Source of the DNA: Lactobacillus sp. CBA3605
GTDB lineage: Bacteria > Bacillota > Bacilli > Lactobacillales > Lactobacillaceae
Length of the DNA: 64,000 bases
Direction: 5' to 3'
Assembly: GCF_002970915.1 (NCBI RefSeq)
Contig: NZ_CP027190.1
Coordinates: 1,798,001 to 1,862,000, forward strand
The stretch's first letter is position 1. Each line of letters opens with the position of its first letter. The notes beneath the pieces are model-generated. The model saw only the letters and a program-made list of their open reading frames with translations. It was not told the origin of the DNA and ran no database searches. Made by a program: the position numbers and the translations under genes. This document shows, piece after piece, positions 6,785-17,474 of the stretch.

Positions 6785-6817
6785 AAAAAAAAGAACCATG
6801 ACCGCAGTCACAGCTCT
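6785..6817 (-). terminator. ldhL terminator
   Basis: An 11-bp stem (6792-6817, arms AGAGCTGTGAC and GTCATGGTTCT on the - strand, three G-T pairs) with TGCG loop and a run of eight T. It starts 17 bases after the ldhL stop. Confidence 0.88.
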
Positions 6818-6833
6818 GATTGTTACGAGTTAA

Positions 6834-7802
<969 letters not shown>

Positions 7803-7841
7803 TCATCCTCTCATAACGAAAATTTGTTTTTCAACGATTAG

Positions 7842-7850
7842 AGTATACCA
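7842..7850 (-). promoter_or_regulatory. ldhL promoter, extended -10
   Basis: On the - strand TGG followed by TATACT (7847-7842), 46 bases before the TTG start. No good -35 hexamer is visible, which fits an extended -10 promoter. Confidence 0.6.
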
Positions 7851-7947
7851 TGTTTAATAATCAGAAGTCGCTAATTTCAGCGTGCTTCTAATCCAATTGC
7901 AATCCAGCTTGGTGAAACGTTTGAACGAGGTGTTAAGGCAGGGTTTG

Positions 7948-7956
7948 TGGTATACT
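7948..7956 (+). promoter_or_regulatory. pth-mfd promoter, extended -10
   Basis: TGG followed by TATACT (7951-7956). It implies a leader of about 155 bases before pth, containing the hairpin at 8052-8078. Confidence 0.55.
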
Positions 7957-8051
7957 AATTGAACTAAAAGGGCGTCCAACTAGGCGATTCAGTGGTGAGT
8001 CGTCAGCTGGTGCGCCTAAAAAACGTTAATCGACACTTGCAAAGGAGTGTT

Positions 8052-8085
8052 GCCGAATCAGGTTATCACTGGTTCGGCCTGTTTT
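8052..8085 (+). terminator. hairpin in the pth leader, possible attenuator
   Basis: GCCGAATCAG (8052-8061) pairs without mismatch (one T-G) with CTGGTTCGGC (8069-8078), followed by CTGTTTTGC. It looks like a weak intrinsic terminator inside the 5' leader of pth. It could regulate read-through into the pth-mfd operon or end a short upstream transcript. Confidence 0.5.
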
Positions 8086-8120
8086 GCATGTTAATACGGA
8101 TATTGGAGTTAATAATTAAA

Positions 8121-8678
8121 ATGAAAATGATTGTTGGTTTAGGTAATATTGGGCCGAAGTATGCCCAAACGCGGCATAATGTTGGGTTTATGATTGTTGA
8201 TCAGTTAGCCGAGCAACTCGCGGTACCGTTTAAAACGAGTAAATTTGAAGCGGAAGTGGCGACTGGTTTTGTTAATGGTGAAAAAGTCTTACTGGTTAAG
8301 CCATCTACTTATATGAATGATTCTGGCCGGGCAGTTGGCCCATTAATGACGTATTATCAGCTAGTAGCATCAGATTTACTAGTGGTGCATGATGACTTAG
8401 ATTTACCGGTCGGCAAAGTACGTTTGAAACAAAAGGGTTCAGCCGGTGGTCATAATGGGATTAAGAGCATCCTTAGCCATGTGGGGGACCCAACGTTTAA
8501 GCGGGTTAAAGTGGGCATTGAACATCCGCAAAAGATGAGTGTTGTCGACTATGTCCTTGGCAAGTTCACGCCAACGCAACAGCCGTTAGTGGCAGATGCT
8601 AAAATCACAGCCGCAGCAGCGATTGAAGCATGGTTAGCTGGGACTGATTTTGCAACGCTCATGAATCAGTACAATTAA
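8121..8678 (+). CDS. pth: peptidyl-tRNA hydrolase
   Basis: 185 residues, typical for bacterial Pth. It frees stalled peptidyl-tRNAs in the cytoplasm. Visible are GLGNIGPKYAQTRHNVGF with the catalytic His near residue 20, PSTYMNDSG, VVHDDLDLPVG with catalytic Asp, and KGSAGGHNG. An upstream GTG at 7992 is in frame but would add 43 unrelated residues; ATG 8121 with GGAG at 8105-8108 gives the family length. mfd starts 17 bases downstream, so both are one operon, as in Bacillus. Confidence 0.96.
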   Translation: MKMIVGLGNIGPKYAQTRHNVGFMIVDQLAEQLAVPFKTSKFEAEVATGFVNGEKVLLVKPSTYMNDSGRAVGPLMTYYQLVASDLLVVHDDLDLPVGKVRLKQKGSAGGHNGIKSILSHVGDPTFKRVKVGIEHPQKMSVVDYVLGKFTPTQQPLVADAKITAAAAIEAWLAGTDFATLMNQYN

Positions 8679-8694
8679 TAGGAGGAAAGTTGCG

Positions 8695-11600
8695 ATGGAT
8701 ATTGAAGCAATTGTTGAGCAGACCCCGGATTTTCAAACGATTTTAGCTGGATTAAGTCCAGCTAGTCGCCAGTTAGTGACCGGTCTGAATGGATCAGCAC
8801 GAACCGTCTATATCAGTGCGTTGTTCCATCAACTCACGCATTCGGTATTAATTGTGACGGATAATCTCTTTCATGCCAGCCAGACGGTGGATGATTTAAC
8901 TAGTTTATTGGCGGATGAGCAAGTCTATTTGTTTCCAGCCGAAGAGATGCTGGCTTCTGAGTTAGCGACCAGCTCGCCGGAGTATCGGGCTCAGCGGGTG
9001 CAAGCGTTAGCTGCCTTGTTAAGTCCGAAACCGGTGATTGTCGTGACCTCGGTTTCAGGTGCGCGGCGATTTTTACCACCCGTACAAACCTTTAAAACAG
9101 CTGCATTAACTTTGACAGTGGGGCATGATTTAGATTTAGAACAGCTCCAAGTCCAGTTACACGATATGGGCTATATTAAGGAAAAATTGGTCGCTCGGCC
9201 AGGCGATTTCGCGGTGCGAGGATCTATTGTTGATATCTATCCGTTGGATGCTGATTATCCGTTGCGGTTAGATTTATTTGATACTGAAATTGATACATTA
9301 AAATACTTTGATCCAGAGACCCAACGATCAGTAGATAATTTGGAGACGTTTACCGTGTTACCGGCGACTGATTTCATTTTGACGCAAGCCATGATGACCG
9401 CCGGGGCTGACCGCTTAACGGCGGCATTAGCAGTGGAAAATAAACGATTAGATGCGGTGGATCAACAAACTTTGACAGATAACTTGGCTCAACCGTTAGC
9501 TGATATGCGCAAGGGATTGATTGGTAATGATTTATTACTGTATGGGGTGTACCTCTATGGGAGTAAAACGAGTATTTTTGACTATACCCCAGCTGCGGGT
9601 GTCGTTATTTTTGATGAATATTCACGGATTTTAGATAGTGAGCAACAGTTATTACAAACTGAAGCTGATTGGATTACGGACCAACTCGCGCATCATCGGG
9701 TCTTATCTACGGCTAATTATGGCAACGATATGCGTGACTTACTGAAAAGTGATCATCATGCGCAAGTCTTAATGTCGCTATTTCAAAAAGGTATTGGGAA
9801 TGTGCGACTGTCACAAGTCACCCCCGTGCGAACCCGACCGATGCAAGAATTCTTTGGTCAGTTACCTACTTTGAAAATTGAATTAGACCGGTGGCATAAG
9901 CTCAAACAAACGGTTGTTTTAATGGTGTCAGAAGCTGAGCGATTGACTAAGGTCAGCAATACATTAGATGATTTTGAGATTGAAGCAACTATGACAAAGG
10001 CAGAGAATCTACAGCCCGGCGTCGTTCAAATTGTTCAAGGCACTTTACAAAATGGGTTTGAATTCCCTGATGGTCACTTGGTGATTGTGACCGAACAAGA
10101 GATGTTTAAGAAAGTTCCTAAAAAACGCCCCCGGCGACAAACGTTAGCCAATGCTGAACGGCTGAAAAGTTATACGGATTTAAAACCCGGTGACTATGTG
10201 GTTCATGTGAACCATGGGATTGGCCAGTATGTGGGGATGCAGACGCTGGAAGTCGATGGTGTCCATCAAGATTACATTACGATTGCGTATCAGAATAATG
10301 CGAAGATTTTTATTCCGGTGACTCAGCTGAATCTCGTTCAAAAGTATGTGTCTTCTGAAGCTAAAACGCCCCGGGTGAATAAGTTAGGTGGGACGGAATG
10401 GAGTAAGGCCAAACGTAAGGTTGCGGCTAAGATTGAAGATATTGCGGATGAACTAGTGGAACTCTACGCCCAACGAGAAGCCGAAGTCGGGTATGCTTTC
10501 CAGCCAGATGATAGTTACCAGGATGATTTTGAAAATGATTTTCCATACCCGGAAACGCCGGATCAACTCCGGAGTATCGCTGAAATTAAGCATGACATGG
10601 AGCGGCCCAAACCAATGGATCGGTTGTTAGTTGGGGATGTCGGGTATGGGAAGACAGAAGTCGCTTTGCGAGCAGCTTTTAAAGCTATCGAAGCCGGAAA
10701 ACAGGTCGCTTTCTTAGTGCCAACGACAATTTTAGCGCAACAACACTACGAGACGATGTTGAATCGGTTTGAAGGCTATCCAGTGAATGTGGGAATGTTA
10801 TCACGCTTTCGGACGGGCAAAGAAATGAAAGCTACGATTAAGCAATTAAAAGACGGTGAACTGGATATCGTAGTCGGTACCCATCGTTTATTGTCAAAAG
10901 ATGTGAACTTTGCTGACTTGGGTTTGCTGATTGTCGATGAAGAACAGCGTTTTGGGGTGAAACACAAGGAACGGCTCAAAGCATTGAAATCGAATGTGGA
11001 TGTTTTGACCTTAACCGCGACCCCGATTCCACGGACGTTGCATATGTCAATGTTGGGTGTTCGTGACTTATCGGTAATGGAGACTCCGCCGACGAACCGT
11101 TATCCGATTCAGACCTACGTCATGGAACAAAATTATGGCGTCATCAAAGAAGGCATTGAACGTGAAATGCAACGCAATGGGCAAGTCTTTTACTTACACA
11201 ATCGGGTGCATGATATTGATAAGGTGGTTGCACAGATTAAGGATTTGGTCCCGGATGCAGCGGTCGCCCATATTGATGGCCAAATGCCAGAGTCACAATT
11301 AGAAGGCATTTTATATGACTTTATTCGAGGGGAATATGATGTCTTAGTGACCACAACGATTATTGAAACTGGCGTCGATATTCCGAATGTGAACACGTTA
11401 TTTGTCGAAAATGCGGATCATATGGGCCTATCACAACTGTATCAATTACGTGGTCGGATTGGACGGAGTAGTCGGGTCGCCTATTCATACTTTACCTATC
11501 AACAGAACAAGGTGTTGACTGAAGTCGGGGAGAAACGGTTACAAGCGATTAAGGATTTCACTGAATTAGGGTCAGGTTTCAAAATTGCGATGCGTGATTT

Positions 11601-12222
11601 GTCCATTCGTGGGGCCGGTAACTTACTGGGTAAGCAGCAACATGGTTTTATTGATTCTGTCGGGTATGATTTATATACGCAGATGTTGTCAGAGGCAGTG
11701 GCAAAGAAACGTGGTCAAACGGTCAAGGCCAAGACGGATGCAACGATTGAATTAGGCATTGAGGCTTATTTACCAACAACTTATATTGAAGATGAACGCC
11801 AAAAAATTGAAATTTATAAACGGATTCGGCAGTTGGAAAATAATGATCAATATTTGGAAGTTCAAGCTGATTTGATTGATCGGTTTGGCGACTATCCTAC
11901 TGAGGTCGCGGGTTTGTTGGCGGTTGGCAAGTTGAAAATGCTGGCTGATGACGCCTTGATTGAAAAGATTCAACGGGTCGATAACGATTTACAATTGACG
12001 TTATCACAGGTTGGAACCACGAAACTAGATACTAAAGATATCTTTAAAGCCTTAGCAAAAACCAAATTACGAGCGACAGTCGGGATTGATGATGATAAAA
12101 TGAAGGTTAAATTAGTCATTCAGCCTAAAATGCAAGTGGCCGACTGGTTGGAACAGTTAACGTTGTTTGTCCAGCAATTAGGGACCGTGTTACTGACCCC
12201 GGTCACCGAACCAAGCAAGTAA
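8695..12222 (+). CDS. mfd: transcription-repair coupling factor
   Basis: 1175 residues, full length. An N-terminal UvrB-like region (~1-330), RNA-polymerase-interacting CarD-like domain (~490-560, PGDYVVHVNHGIGQYVG), then an SF2 translocase with Walker A GDVGYGKTE (~645) and DEEQRFG box (~747), and helicase motif QLRGRIGRS; the TRCF C-terminal domain covers ~1020-1130. Mfd pushes stalled RNA polymerase off damaged DNA and recruits UvrA. GGAGG precedes the ATG. It sits in the conserved pth-mfd-yabM order. Confidence 0.97.
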   Translation: MDIEAIVEQTPDFQTILAGLSPASRQLVTGLNGSARTVYISALFHQLTHSVLIVTDNLFHASQTVDDLTSLLADEQVYLFPAEEMLASELATSSPEYRAQRVQALAALLSPKPVIVVTSVSGARRFLPPVQTFKTAALTLTVGHDLDLEQLQVQLHDMGYIKEKLVARPGDFAVRGSIVDIYPLDADYPLRLDLFDTEIDTLKYFDPETQRSVDNLETFTVLPATDFILTQAMMTAGADRLTAALAVENKRLDAVDQQTLTDNLAQPLADMRKGLIGNDLLLYGVYLYGSKTSIFDYTPAAGVVIFDEYSRILDSEQQLLQTEADWITDQLAHHRVLSTANYGNDMRDLLKSDHHAQVLMSLFQKGIGNVRLSQVTPVRTRPMQEFFGQLPTLKIELDRWHKLKQTVVLMVSEAERLTKVSNTLDDFEIEATMTKAENLQPGVVQIVQGTLQNGFEFPDGHLVIVTEQEMFKKVPKKRPRRQTLANAERLKSYTDLKPGDYVVHVNHGIGQYVGMQTLEVDGVHQDYITIAYQNNAKIFIPVTQLNLVQKYVSSEAKTPRVNKLGGTEWSKAKRKVAAKIEDIADELVELYAQREAEVGYAFQPDDSYQDDFENDFPYPETPDQLRSIAEIKHDMERPKPMDRLLVGDVGYGKTEVALRAAFKAIEAGKQVAFLVPTTILAQQHYETMLNRFEGYPVNVGMLSRFRTGKEMKATIKQLKDGELDIVVGTHRLLSKDVNFADLGLLIVDEEQRFGVKHKERLKALKSNVDVLTLTATPIPRTLHMSMLGVRDLSVMETPPTNRYPIQTYVMEQNYGVIKEGIEREMQRNGQVFYLHNRVHDIDKVVAQIKDLVPDAAVAHIDGQMPESQLEGILYDFIRGEYDVLVTTTIIETGVDIPNVNTLFVENADHMGLSQLYQLRGRIGRSSRVAYSYFTYQQNKVLTEVGEKRLQAIKDFTELGSGFKIAMRDLSIRGAGNLLGKQQHGFIDSVGYDLYTQMLSEAVAKKRGQTVKAKTDATIELGIEAYLPTTYIEDERQKIEIYKRIRQLENNDQYLEVQADLIDRFGDYPTEVAGLLAVGKLKMLADDALIEKIQRVDNDLQLTLSQVGTTKLDTKDIFKALAKTKLRATVGIDDDKMKVKLVIQPKMQVADWLEQLTLFVQQLGTVLLTPVTEPSK

Positions 12223-12243
12223 TTGCGGTAGAAGGGAATTGTT

Positions 12244-13848
12244 ATGCCAAAAGATCATTTGAATACCATGTTTCGGGGCGCGTTAATCTTATCGGTGTCA
12301 TCGTTAGTCGCCAAGATTTTAAGCGCAGTTTACCGGATTCCATTTCAAAACATGGTTGGTAATACTGGTTTTTATGTGTATCAGCAGATTTATCCGATTT
12401 ATGGCATCGGGATGACCTTTGCGTTAACGGGATTTCCAACTTTTATTTCAAAATTGGTTGCCGAACAACCGGATGAAGCGAGTAAGTCGTTAATCACGCG
12501 CCGGGCTTTTCAAATTTTAAGTGGCTTATCGTTAGTCTTGTTCTTGGGCCTGCAACTGGGATCAAATTGGTTAGCCGTGCGGATGGGCGATGGGCTATTG
12601 GCCCCGATTATTCGTTCAGTAGCTTGGATGTTTCTCTTCATGCCGTGGTTAGCGACCGGGCGCGGCTACTATCAAGGTAAATTCTTGATGGGACCGACGG
12701 CGGTCTCACAGTTGATTGAACAGTTTGTGCGTGTGGGTGTTATTATTATGGCGGCTTATTTTGGCCTCCATCGTGGTTGGAATGATTATCACATGGGGAC
12801 TTGGGCCATGAGCTCGGCTGCCATTGCCGCATTTTGTTCATCGTTGATTTTTCTAAGCTTCGGATTGCGGCAATTATTAGCGCCGGCCCCCGTGGCTACC
12901 CGGCCGTTATCAAGTTACCGGGTATTGACGAAACGATTCATAGTCGAAGGTGGGACGCTTTGTCTGGTAGCGGCAGTCGTTATTTTGTTACAATTAATTG
13001 ATTCTTTCTCCGTTATGCGGGGCTTGGTGCGCCAAGGACAACCCATTGAGGTTGCCAAGGGGATTAAGGGGATTTATGATCGCGGCCAACCCCTAGTTCA
13101 ATTAGGCTTAGTGATTGCGACATCGTTTTCAGCGACTTTACTGCCAGCTTTAACTGCTGCGTTAGCCAAACGACAATTTATTGAATTCAAGCGGCATACC
13201 CGTGCCATGGTGCATGTCAGCTTGGCATTATCGATGGCAGCAACGGTGGGCTTAGTGGCATTAATGCCGCAAATCAATCATTTGTTATTTGGATCAATCG
13301 CTGGGACTACGGCGTTAAGAGTCTATGTCGTCAGCATTTTATTTGCGGCGCTCATTACGACTTATACAAGTGTCTTACAAAGCCTGGATCAATATACGGC
13401 GATGATTATTGGGATTATTGGTGGTTTAGCGACGAAGATTGGCTTGAATTATCTCATGGTCGTTCATTTTGGGATTAACGGCGCCAGTTTGACAACGGTT
13501 GCCAGCTTAGCGGTGATGTTTGGTATTATGTGGTTAGGCTCACCGGAAGACTTGCGCCAGGTGTTGGTGGAAAGCGGTTATCTCATTAAATTACTCGCTG
13601 TGAGTGGCTTGATGGGTATCGTAGTCTTGTTAACTAGCCATGAGGTACGGGCATTGGTCGGTCCAGCGATGGCGAATAATCGTGGGATTGCGGGGCTGAT
13701 TACGCTAGCTGGGGTTGTGGTTGGTGTTGTGGTCTTTGTGGCTGGCGCAGTGGGTGCTCGCCTCTTCACTATTCGCGAATGGCTCGTACTCCCTTATGGC
13801 AAAAAATTGATTAAATTAGTCGCACAAGGAAAGGAACATCATTCATGA
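12244..13848 (+). CDS. polysaccharide/lipid II flippase-like membrane protein (YabM/MurJ-MOP family)
   Basis: A 534-residue integral membrane protein with about 14 hydrophobic helices and the MOP-superfamily N-terminus ([26 protein letters not shown]). Homologues in Firmicutes (YabM, SpoVB, YtgP) flip undecaprenyl-linked wall precursors across the membrane; which substrate this one carries cannot be told from sequence. It begins 21 bases after mfd with an AGAAGGGA ribosome site, and its stop overlaps the rqcP start (ATGA), so it belongs to the same operon. Confidence 0.85.
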   Translation: MPKDHLNTMFRGALILSVSSLVAKILSAVYRIPFQNMVGNTGFYVYQQIYPIYGIGMTFALTGFPTFISKLVAEQPDEASKSLITRRAFQILSGLSLVLFLGLQLGSNWLAVRMGDGLLAPIIRSVAWMFLFMPWLATGRGYYQGKFLMGPTAVSQLIEQFVRVGVIIMAAYFGLHRGWNDYHMGTWAMSSAAIAAFCSSLIFLSFGLRQLLAPAPVATRPLSSYRVLTKRFIVEGGTLCLVAAVVILLQLIDSFSVMRGLVRQGQPIEVAKGIKGIYDRGQPLVQLGLVIATSFSATLLPALTAALAKRQFIEFKRHTRAMVHVSLALSMAATVGLVALMPQINHLLFGSIAGTTALRVYVVSILFAALITTYTSVLQSLDQYTAMIIGIIGGLATKIGLNYLMVVHFGINGASLTTVASLAVMFGIMWLGSPEDLRQVLVESGYLIKLLAVSGLMGIVVLLTSHEVRALVGPAMANNRGIAGLITLAGVVVGVVVFVAGAVGARLFTIREWLVLPYGKKLIKLVAQGKEHHS

Positions 13849-14132
13849 GTATGCGTTTAGATAAATTTTTAAAGGTTTCACGGATTATTAAACGACGGTC
13901 GGTCGCAAAAGAAATTGCGGATAAAGGTCGTATTCAAATTAATGGTAAAGTTGGCAAATCATCGTCGAATGTTAATGTTGACGATACGTTGATTATTGGC
14001 TTTGGGAATAAGACATTAACGGTCAAAATTACGCAACTGCTAGAAACAACTAAGAAAAATGATGCTGAATTAATGTATGACATTATTAGCGAAGACTATA
14101 AGACGGATTTTCGGCAACCTTTTAGCGATTAA
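13845..14132 (+). CDS. rqcP: S4-domain ribosome quality control protein RqcP (YabO)
   Basis: A 95-residue basic protein whose first ~60 residues are an S4 RNA-binding domain ([31 protein letters not shown]). RqcP/YabO works with RqcH on stalled 50S subunits to add Ala tails. Start ATG 13845 overlaps the previous stop, with AAAGGAA upstream. The synteny yabM-yabO-divIC is as in Bacillus. Confidence 0.93.
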   Translation: MSMRLDKFLKVSRIIKRRSVAKEIADKGRIQINGKVGKSSSNVNVDDTLIIGFGNKTLTVKITQLLETTKKNDAELMYDIISEDYKTDFRQPFSD

Positions 14133-14202
14133 CGGCTAGTGTTACAAATGGCTTTAGTTCAAAAAAATCGCCATAAACATTGTTCTAATCGTAATGATGT
14201 CG

Positions 14203-14231
14203 TTTACACCGCTGGTTGAACTTGTTATAAT
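14203..14231 (+). promoter_or_regulatory. divIC promoter
   Basis: TTTACA (14203-14208), 17-bp spacer, TATAAT (14226-14231), 34 bases before the divIC start. Confidence 0.7.
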
Positions 14232-14264
14232 TTAGTCAATTCAATTTGAAAGGACTGGGGCAAC

Positions 14265-14663
14265 ATGACGAATGGGTCACGGAGTAAGGTCAAAAAGTTA
14301 AATAATGATTTTTCACGTCAGGTTGCGACGAATAAGCTGAGCTATGAGCAGCGTCGCAGTCAGGTTCGCCGGCGTCGATTTGTTGTGATTGTGGCTGTTT
14401 TTGGGGCATTAGTATTATTTTTTGGTTACCAACTGATCAATACTCGTGCGAGCTTACATCAGGTCAATCGCCAGGTTGCGACTAGTCAAGTCAAGTTGAA
14501 GCACGCTCAAGCGAAACATGCGGCGTATAGTACGCAGATTAAGCAACTCAATAATAAAGATTACTTACAAAAATTATTGCGTTCGAAATACGATTATACG
14601 AAGAGCGGCGAGACGGTTTATAGCTTACCAAATGACAATGCGGCGGACGTAACTGCTAATTAG
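14265..14663 (+). CDS. divIC: septum formation protein DivIC (FtsB-like)
   Basis: 132 residues: a basic cytoplasmic N-terminus, one membrane helix (FVVIVAVFGALVLFFGYQLI, ~45-64), then a coiled coil (~70-100, TRASLHQVNRQ...) and an extracellular tail containing YDYTKSGETVYSLPN. DivIC binds FtsL and DivIB at the septum. GAAAGGACTGG lies before the ATG and it has its own promoter. Length and position (between rqcP and yabR) match the family. Confidence 0.93.
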   Translation: MTNGSRSKVKKLNNDFSRQVATNKLSYEQRRSQVRRRRFVVIVAVFGALVLFFGYQLINTRASLHQVNRQVATSQVKLKHAQAKHAAYSTQIKQLNNKDYLQKLLRSKYDYTKSGETVYSLPNDNAADVTAN

Positions 14664-14743
14664 ACGGGATTTTGACTGGCTGTTTATAGGTAGACCATTT
14701 TAAAACAAGTCATTAAAAATTTAACTCAGCGTTTCACAAAGTA

Positions 14744-14752
14744 TGCTATACT
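14744..14752 (+). promoter_or_regulatory. yabR promoter, extended -10
   Basis: TGC followed by TATACT (14747-14752), 36 bases before the yabR start; no convincing -35. Confidence 0.5.
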
Positions 14753-14787
14753 AAAACCATTATTTCATAGGAGGAACAACTTTTTTT

Positions 14788-15321
14788 ATGGCAATTGAAG
14801 TAGGTACGAAAGTCACTGGTAAAGTATCAGGAATCACCAATTTTGGTGCATTCGTGAACTTGGGAAACAATCAAACGGGGCTGGTGCATATCAGTGAAGT
14901 TTCTGATGGATTCGTTAAAGACATCCACGATGTTTTGAGTGTTGGCGATGACGTGACCGTCAAAGTGTTATCAGTTGGTAATGATGGCAAGATTGGTCTG
15001 TCAATTCGTAAGGCTGTTGATCATCCTCAGGGTGAAGCCGACCATCATGACCATAATAATAGTCATCAAAGCAATAATCACGGTCGTTCTGACCACAGTG
15101 AACACCAAAGTAATGGTGGCAATCGACGTGATCGGCCCAATAACTTTCATAGTCGTGGCGGTAACGGTGGTGGTCGTTTCCAATCACGGCAACATGAACC
15201 CAAGAAGCAAGACTTTGATTCATTAATGTCTGGTTTCTTAAAAGATAGCGAAGACCGCTTATCAACCTTAAAGCGTAATACTGAAGGTAAACGTGGCGGT
15301 CGTGGTGGCCGGCGTAGCTAA
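14788..15321 (+). CDS. yabR: S1-domain RNA-binding protein with His/Asn/Gly/Arg-rich tail (YabR family)
   Basis: 177 residues. Residues 1-75 are an S1 domain (VGTKVTGKVSGITNFGAFVNL, GLVHISEVS, VKVLSVGNDGKIGLSIRK). Residues ~78-145 are a low-complexity tail rich in His, Asn, Ser, Gly and Arg with RGG-like pieces, followed by a short helical block (FDSLMSGFLKDSEDRLSTLKR) and GGRGGRRS. The fold predicts RNA binding; its precise job in Firmicutes is not settled. AGGAGG lies 11 bases before the ATG. It is followed by its own terminator. Confidence 0.88.
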   Translation: MAIEVGTKVTGKVSGITNFGAFVNLGNNQTGLVHISEVSDGFVKDIHDVLSVGDDVTVKVLSVGNDGKIGLSIRKAVDHPQGEADHHDHNNSHQSNNHGRSDHSEHQSNGGNRRDRPNNFHSRGGNGGGRFQSRQHEPKKQDFDSLMSGFLKDSEDRLSTLKRNTEGKRGGRGGRRS

Positions 15322-15389
15322 GCAGGGATAACGGAACTGCTATAGTGGTCAGTACCAGCTTATTGGTACCATTAATCTAGCTAAAAACT

Positions 15390-15432
15390 AAAGCTCGTGT
15401 GAGACAGTCCTTGTCGAGCATGGGCTTTTTTT
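15390..15432 (+). terminator. yabR terminator
   Basis: AAAGCTCGTG (15390-15399) pairs with CATGGGCTTT (15419-15428) and is followed by further T to 15431. Confidence 0.75.
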
Positions 15433-15462
15433 GTCGCTTTATCAGCAAAATGGAGGCAGGCC

Positions 15463-16839
15463 ATGACCTTAATTCAACAATTTAATCGTCAGTTGGCACA
15501 AAAAAACCTATTGACGCCAGCAGCAACGGTTGTGGTGGCGGTCTCGACTGGCGTTGATTCGATGGTCTTATTGACGTTATTACAACAAATTCCACGGCAC
15601 CAACGACCACAACTTATCGTGGCCCATGTTAACCATCATTTGCGGGCCCAAAGTGTCACAGAGGCCGACTTTATCACCACATATTGTCAGCAACGGCAAT
15701 TAGCCTTAAAACTTGCGGATTGGCCCATGGCAGCGCACCCCGCTCATGGTATTGAAGCCGCCGCTCGTCAATTTAGGTATGATTTTTTTACCCAAGTGAT
15801 GCGGGCAACTGGTGCAAAAACGGTGTTAACCGCCCACCATGCTAATGATCAGGTGGAAACATATTTGATGAAGCTGGCCCGGGGCGGAGACTTAGCACAG
15901 TTAGTGGGGATTCAAGCAACCCGGCCTTTGGGTGAGGGGCACTTGGTACGGCCACTATTAGATTGGTCGAAACAAGCATTGCGTGATTATGCGACAACCC
16001 AGCGAGTGCCTTATTTTGAAGATGCTACGAATACGGATGTTCAGCTCACCCGCAATCGCGTCCGCCACCGTGTTGTGCCAGAACTAACGGCGGTTAATTC
16101 GGCGTTACTGACGCATGTGGCTAGCTACGAAAAGCAGTTGCAAACGCTTTTAGCAGCGCAAGCTCAGATGGTAGCAGTTTTATTGCCAACGGTATTAACT
16201 ACCACCCAACAATTACGGCTACCAGCGTTACAACAACTCCCCAGTCAATGGCAGTTAGTGGTTTTAAAAGCTTGGCTCGAGCAACAAGCGGCAGTCCGAT
16301 TGAGTTCAACGAAACTGCAGCCCTATTATCAGTGGCTAAAAAATCCACAGCAACCGACTGGCACAGTCCAGCTAAGCGCCACCGTTACATTGGTCAAAGC
16401 CGGTAATCTGGCTGAGGTCCGGCCCTTAAAAAAAAGGGATAAAAAGTTAATGCCCTCTGAAAAAATTATGGTAGACTTAGACCAATGGCAGAAAATTACT
16501 GATTGGCAAACTGCGGGGGTTTTTCAGCAGGCACCAAATCCGACTGCACAACCATTTCGGTTACAAGCCACTGACTGGCCGTTGACATTTCGACGCTGGC
16601 AAAGTGACGATCGCTTGGCTTTGAAAGGGCATGGTCATCAGTCAGTCCGGCGAATTTTAATTGATCAAAAGGTCCCAGTGGCCCAGCGATCGACGGCGAT
16701 GGTGCTGGTTACTGCACAAGGGACTGTTTTGTGGCTTGTTGGGCACAAGTTCAGTTACCGGGCGCCGGATGTTGGTCACCAAACAGTGTTTTTAGCCTTA
16801 AAACATACGGAGTTGAAAGGAGTACATCTGAAACGATGA
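15463..16839 (+). CDS. tilS: tRNA(Ile)-lysidine synthase
   Basis: 458 residues. An N-terminal ATP-pyrophosphatase domain (~20-230) and C-terminal tRNA-recognition domains. It converts C34 of tRNA-Ile(CAU) to lysidine, needed to read AUA. The PP-loop reads AVSTGVDSM, where most TilS proteins have SGGxDS; the Ser and the GxDS part are kept. [12 protein letters not shown] and [17 protein letters not shown] are typical. GGAGG is 8 bases before ATG 15463. Its stop overlaps the hpt start. Confidence 0.93.
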   Translation: MTLIQQFNRQLAQKNLLTPAATVVVAVSTGVDSMVLLTLLQQIPRHQRPQLIVAHVNHHLRAQSVTEADFITTYCQQRQLALKLADWPMAAHPAHGIEAAARQFRYDFFTQVMRATGAKTVLTAHHANDQVETYLMKLARGGDLAQLVGIQATRPLGEGHLVRPLLDWSKQALRDYATTQRVPYFEDATNTDVQLTRNRVRHRVVPELTAVNSALLTHVASYEKQLQTLLAAQAQMVAVLLPTVLTTTQQLRLPALQQLPSQWQLVVLKAWLEQQAAVRLSSTKLQPYYQWLKNPQQPTGTVQLSATVTLVKAGNLAEVRPLKKRDKKLMPSEKIMVDLDQWQKITDWQTAGVFQQAPNPTAQPFRLQATDWPLTFRRWQSDDRLALKGHGHQSVRRILIDQKVPVAQRSTAMVLVTAQGTVLWLVGHKFSYRAPDVGHQTVFLALKHTELKGVHLKR

Positions 16840-17378
16840 ACAACGACATTGAACGAGTACTGTATAGTCGCGAAGATATCCACGAAGTTGCGCAGAAATT
16901 GGGTCAAACCCTAACCGCTGAATATGCGGGTAAAAATCCATTGATTATTTGTGTACTCAAGGGTGCCGTCTTATTTACCACGGATATTATCCGTGAAATG
17001 GATGTGTATGCGGATTTAGATTTCATTAACTTGTCCAGTTATGGTAGTGAGACTGTCTCCAGTGGGGAAGTCCAATTGACCAAGGATTTGGATGTTGAGG
17101 TCGCTGGTCGCGATATTTTGGTCATTGAAGACATTATTGATACTGGCCGGACCTTGAAGTTTTTAACGGATCTATTGAAGCGACGATCAGCTAATTCGGT
17201 TAAAGTTTGTACGTTATTGGATAAACCAGCCGGTCGTTTAGTTGATATTAAAGCCGATTATATTGGGTTTGAAGTCCCAAATGAATTTGTGGTCGGGTAT
17301 GGTTTAGACTATGCGGAACGGTACCGAAACTTACCGTATGTTGGAATTTTAAAACCAGCGATTTACGAGCATAAATAA
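16836..17378 (+). CDS. hpt: hypoxanthine-guanine phosphoribosyltransferase
   Basis: 180 residues. It makes IMP/GMP from purine bases and PRPP. The PRPP-binding motif is [14 protein letters not shown] (~residue 98), with [11 protein letters not shown] and [14 protein letters not shown] around the flexible loop. ATG 16836 overlaps the tilS stop (ATGA), with GAAAGGAG upstream; a longer frame reaches back into tilS and is not needed. The tilS-hpt-ftsH order is conserved in Firmicutes. Confidence 0.96.
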   Translation: MNNDIERVLYSREDIHEVAQKLGQTLTAEYAGKNPLIICVLKGAVLFTTDIIREMDVYADLDFINLSSYGSETVSSGEVQLTKDLDVEVAGRDILVIEDIIDTGRTLKFLTDLLKRRSANSVKVCTLLDKPAGRLVDIKADYIGFEVPNEFVVGYGLDYAERYRNLPYVGILKPAIYEHK

Positions 17379-17474
17379 TTGGTCAATGATAGTCAAATGT
17401 GCTATTATTTAAACTATCGAAGTATAGTACCGTGCTTTTAACAGTATATAAAAGTTTCGATGAAGGAGGCCCAT

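Noticed and set aside
14960..15265. 101-codon antisense frame and other frames in yabR
   Set aside because: Produced by the low-complexity His/Asn/Gly codons of the real gene.
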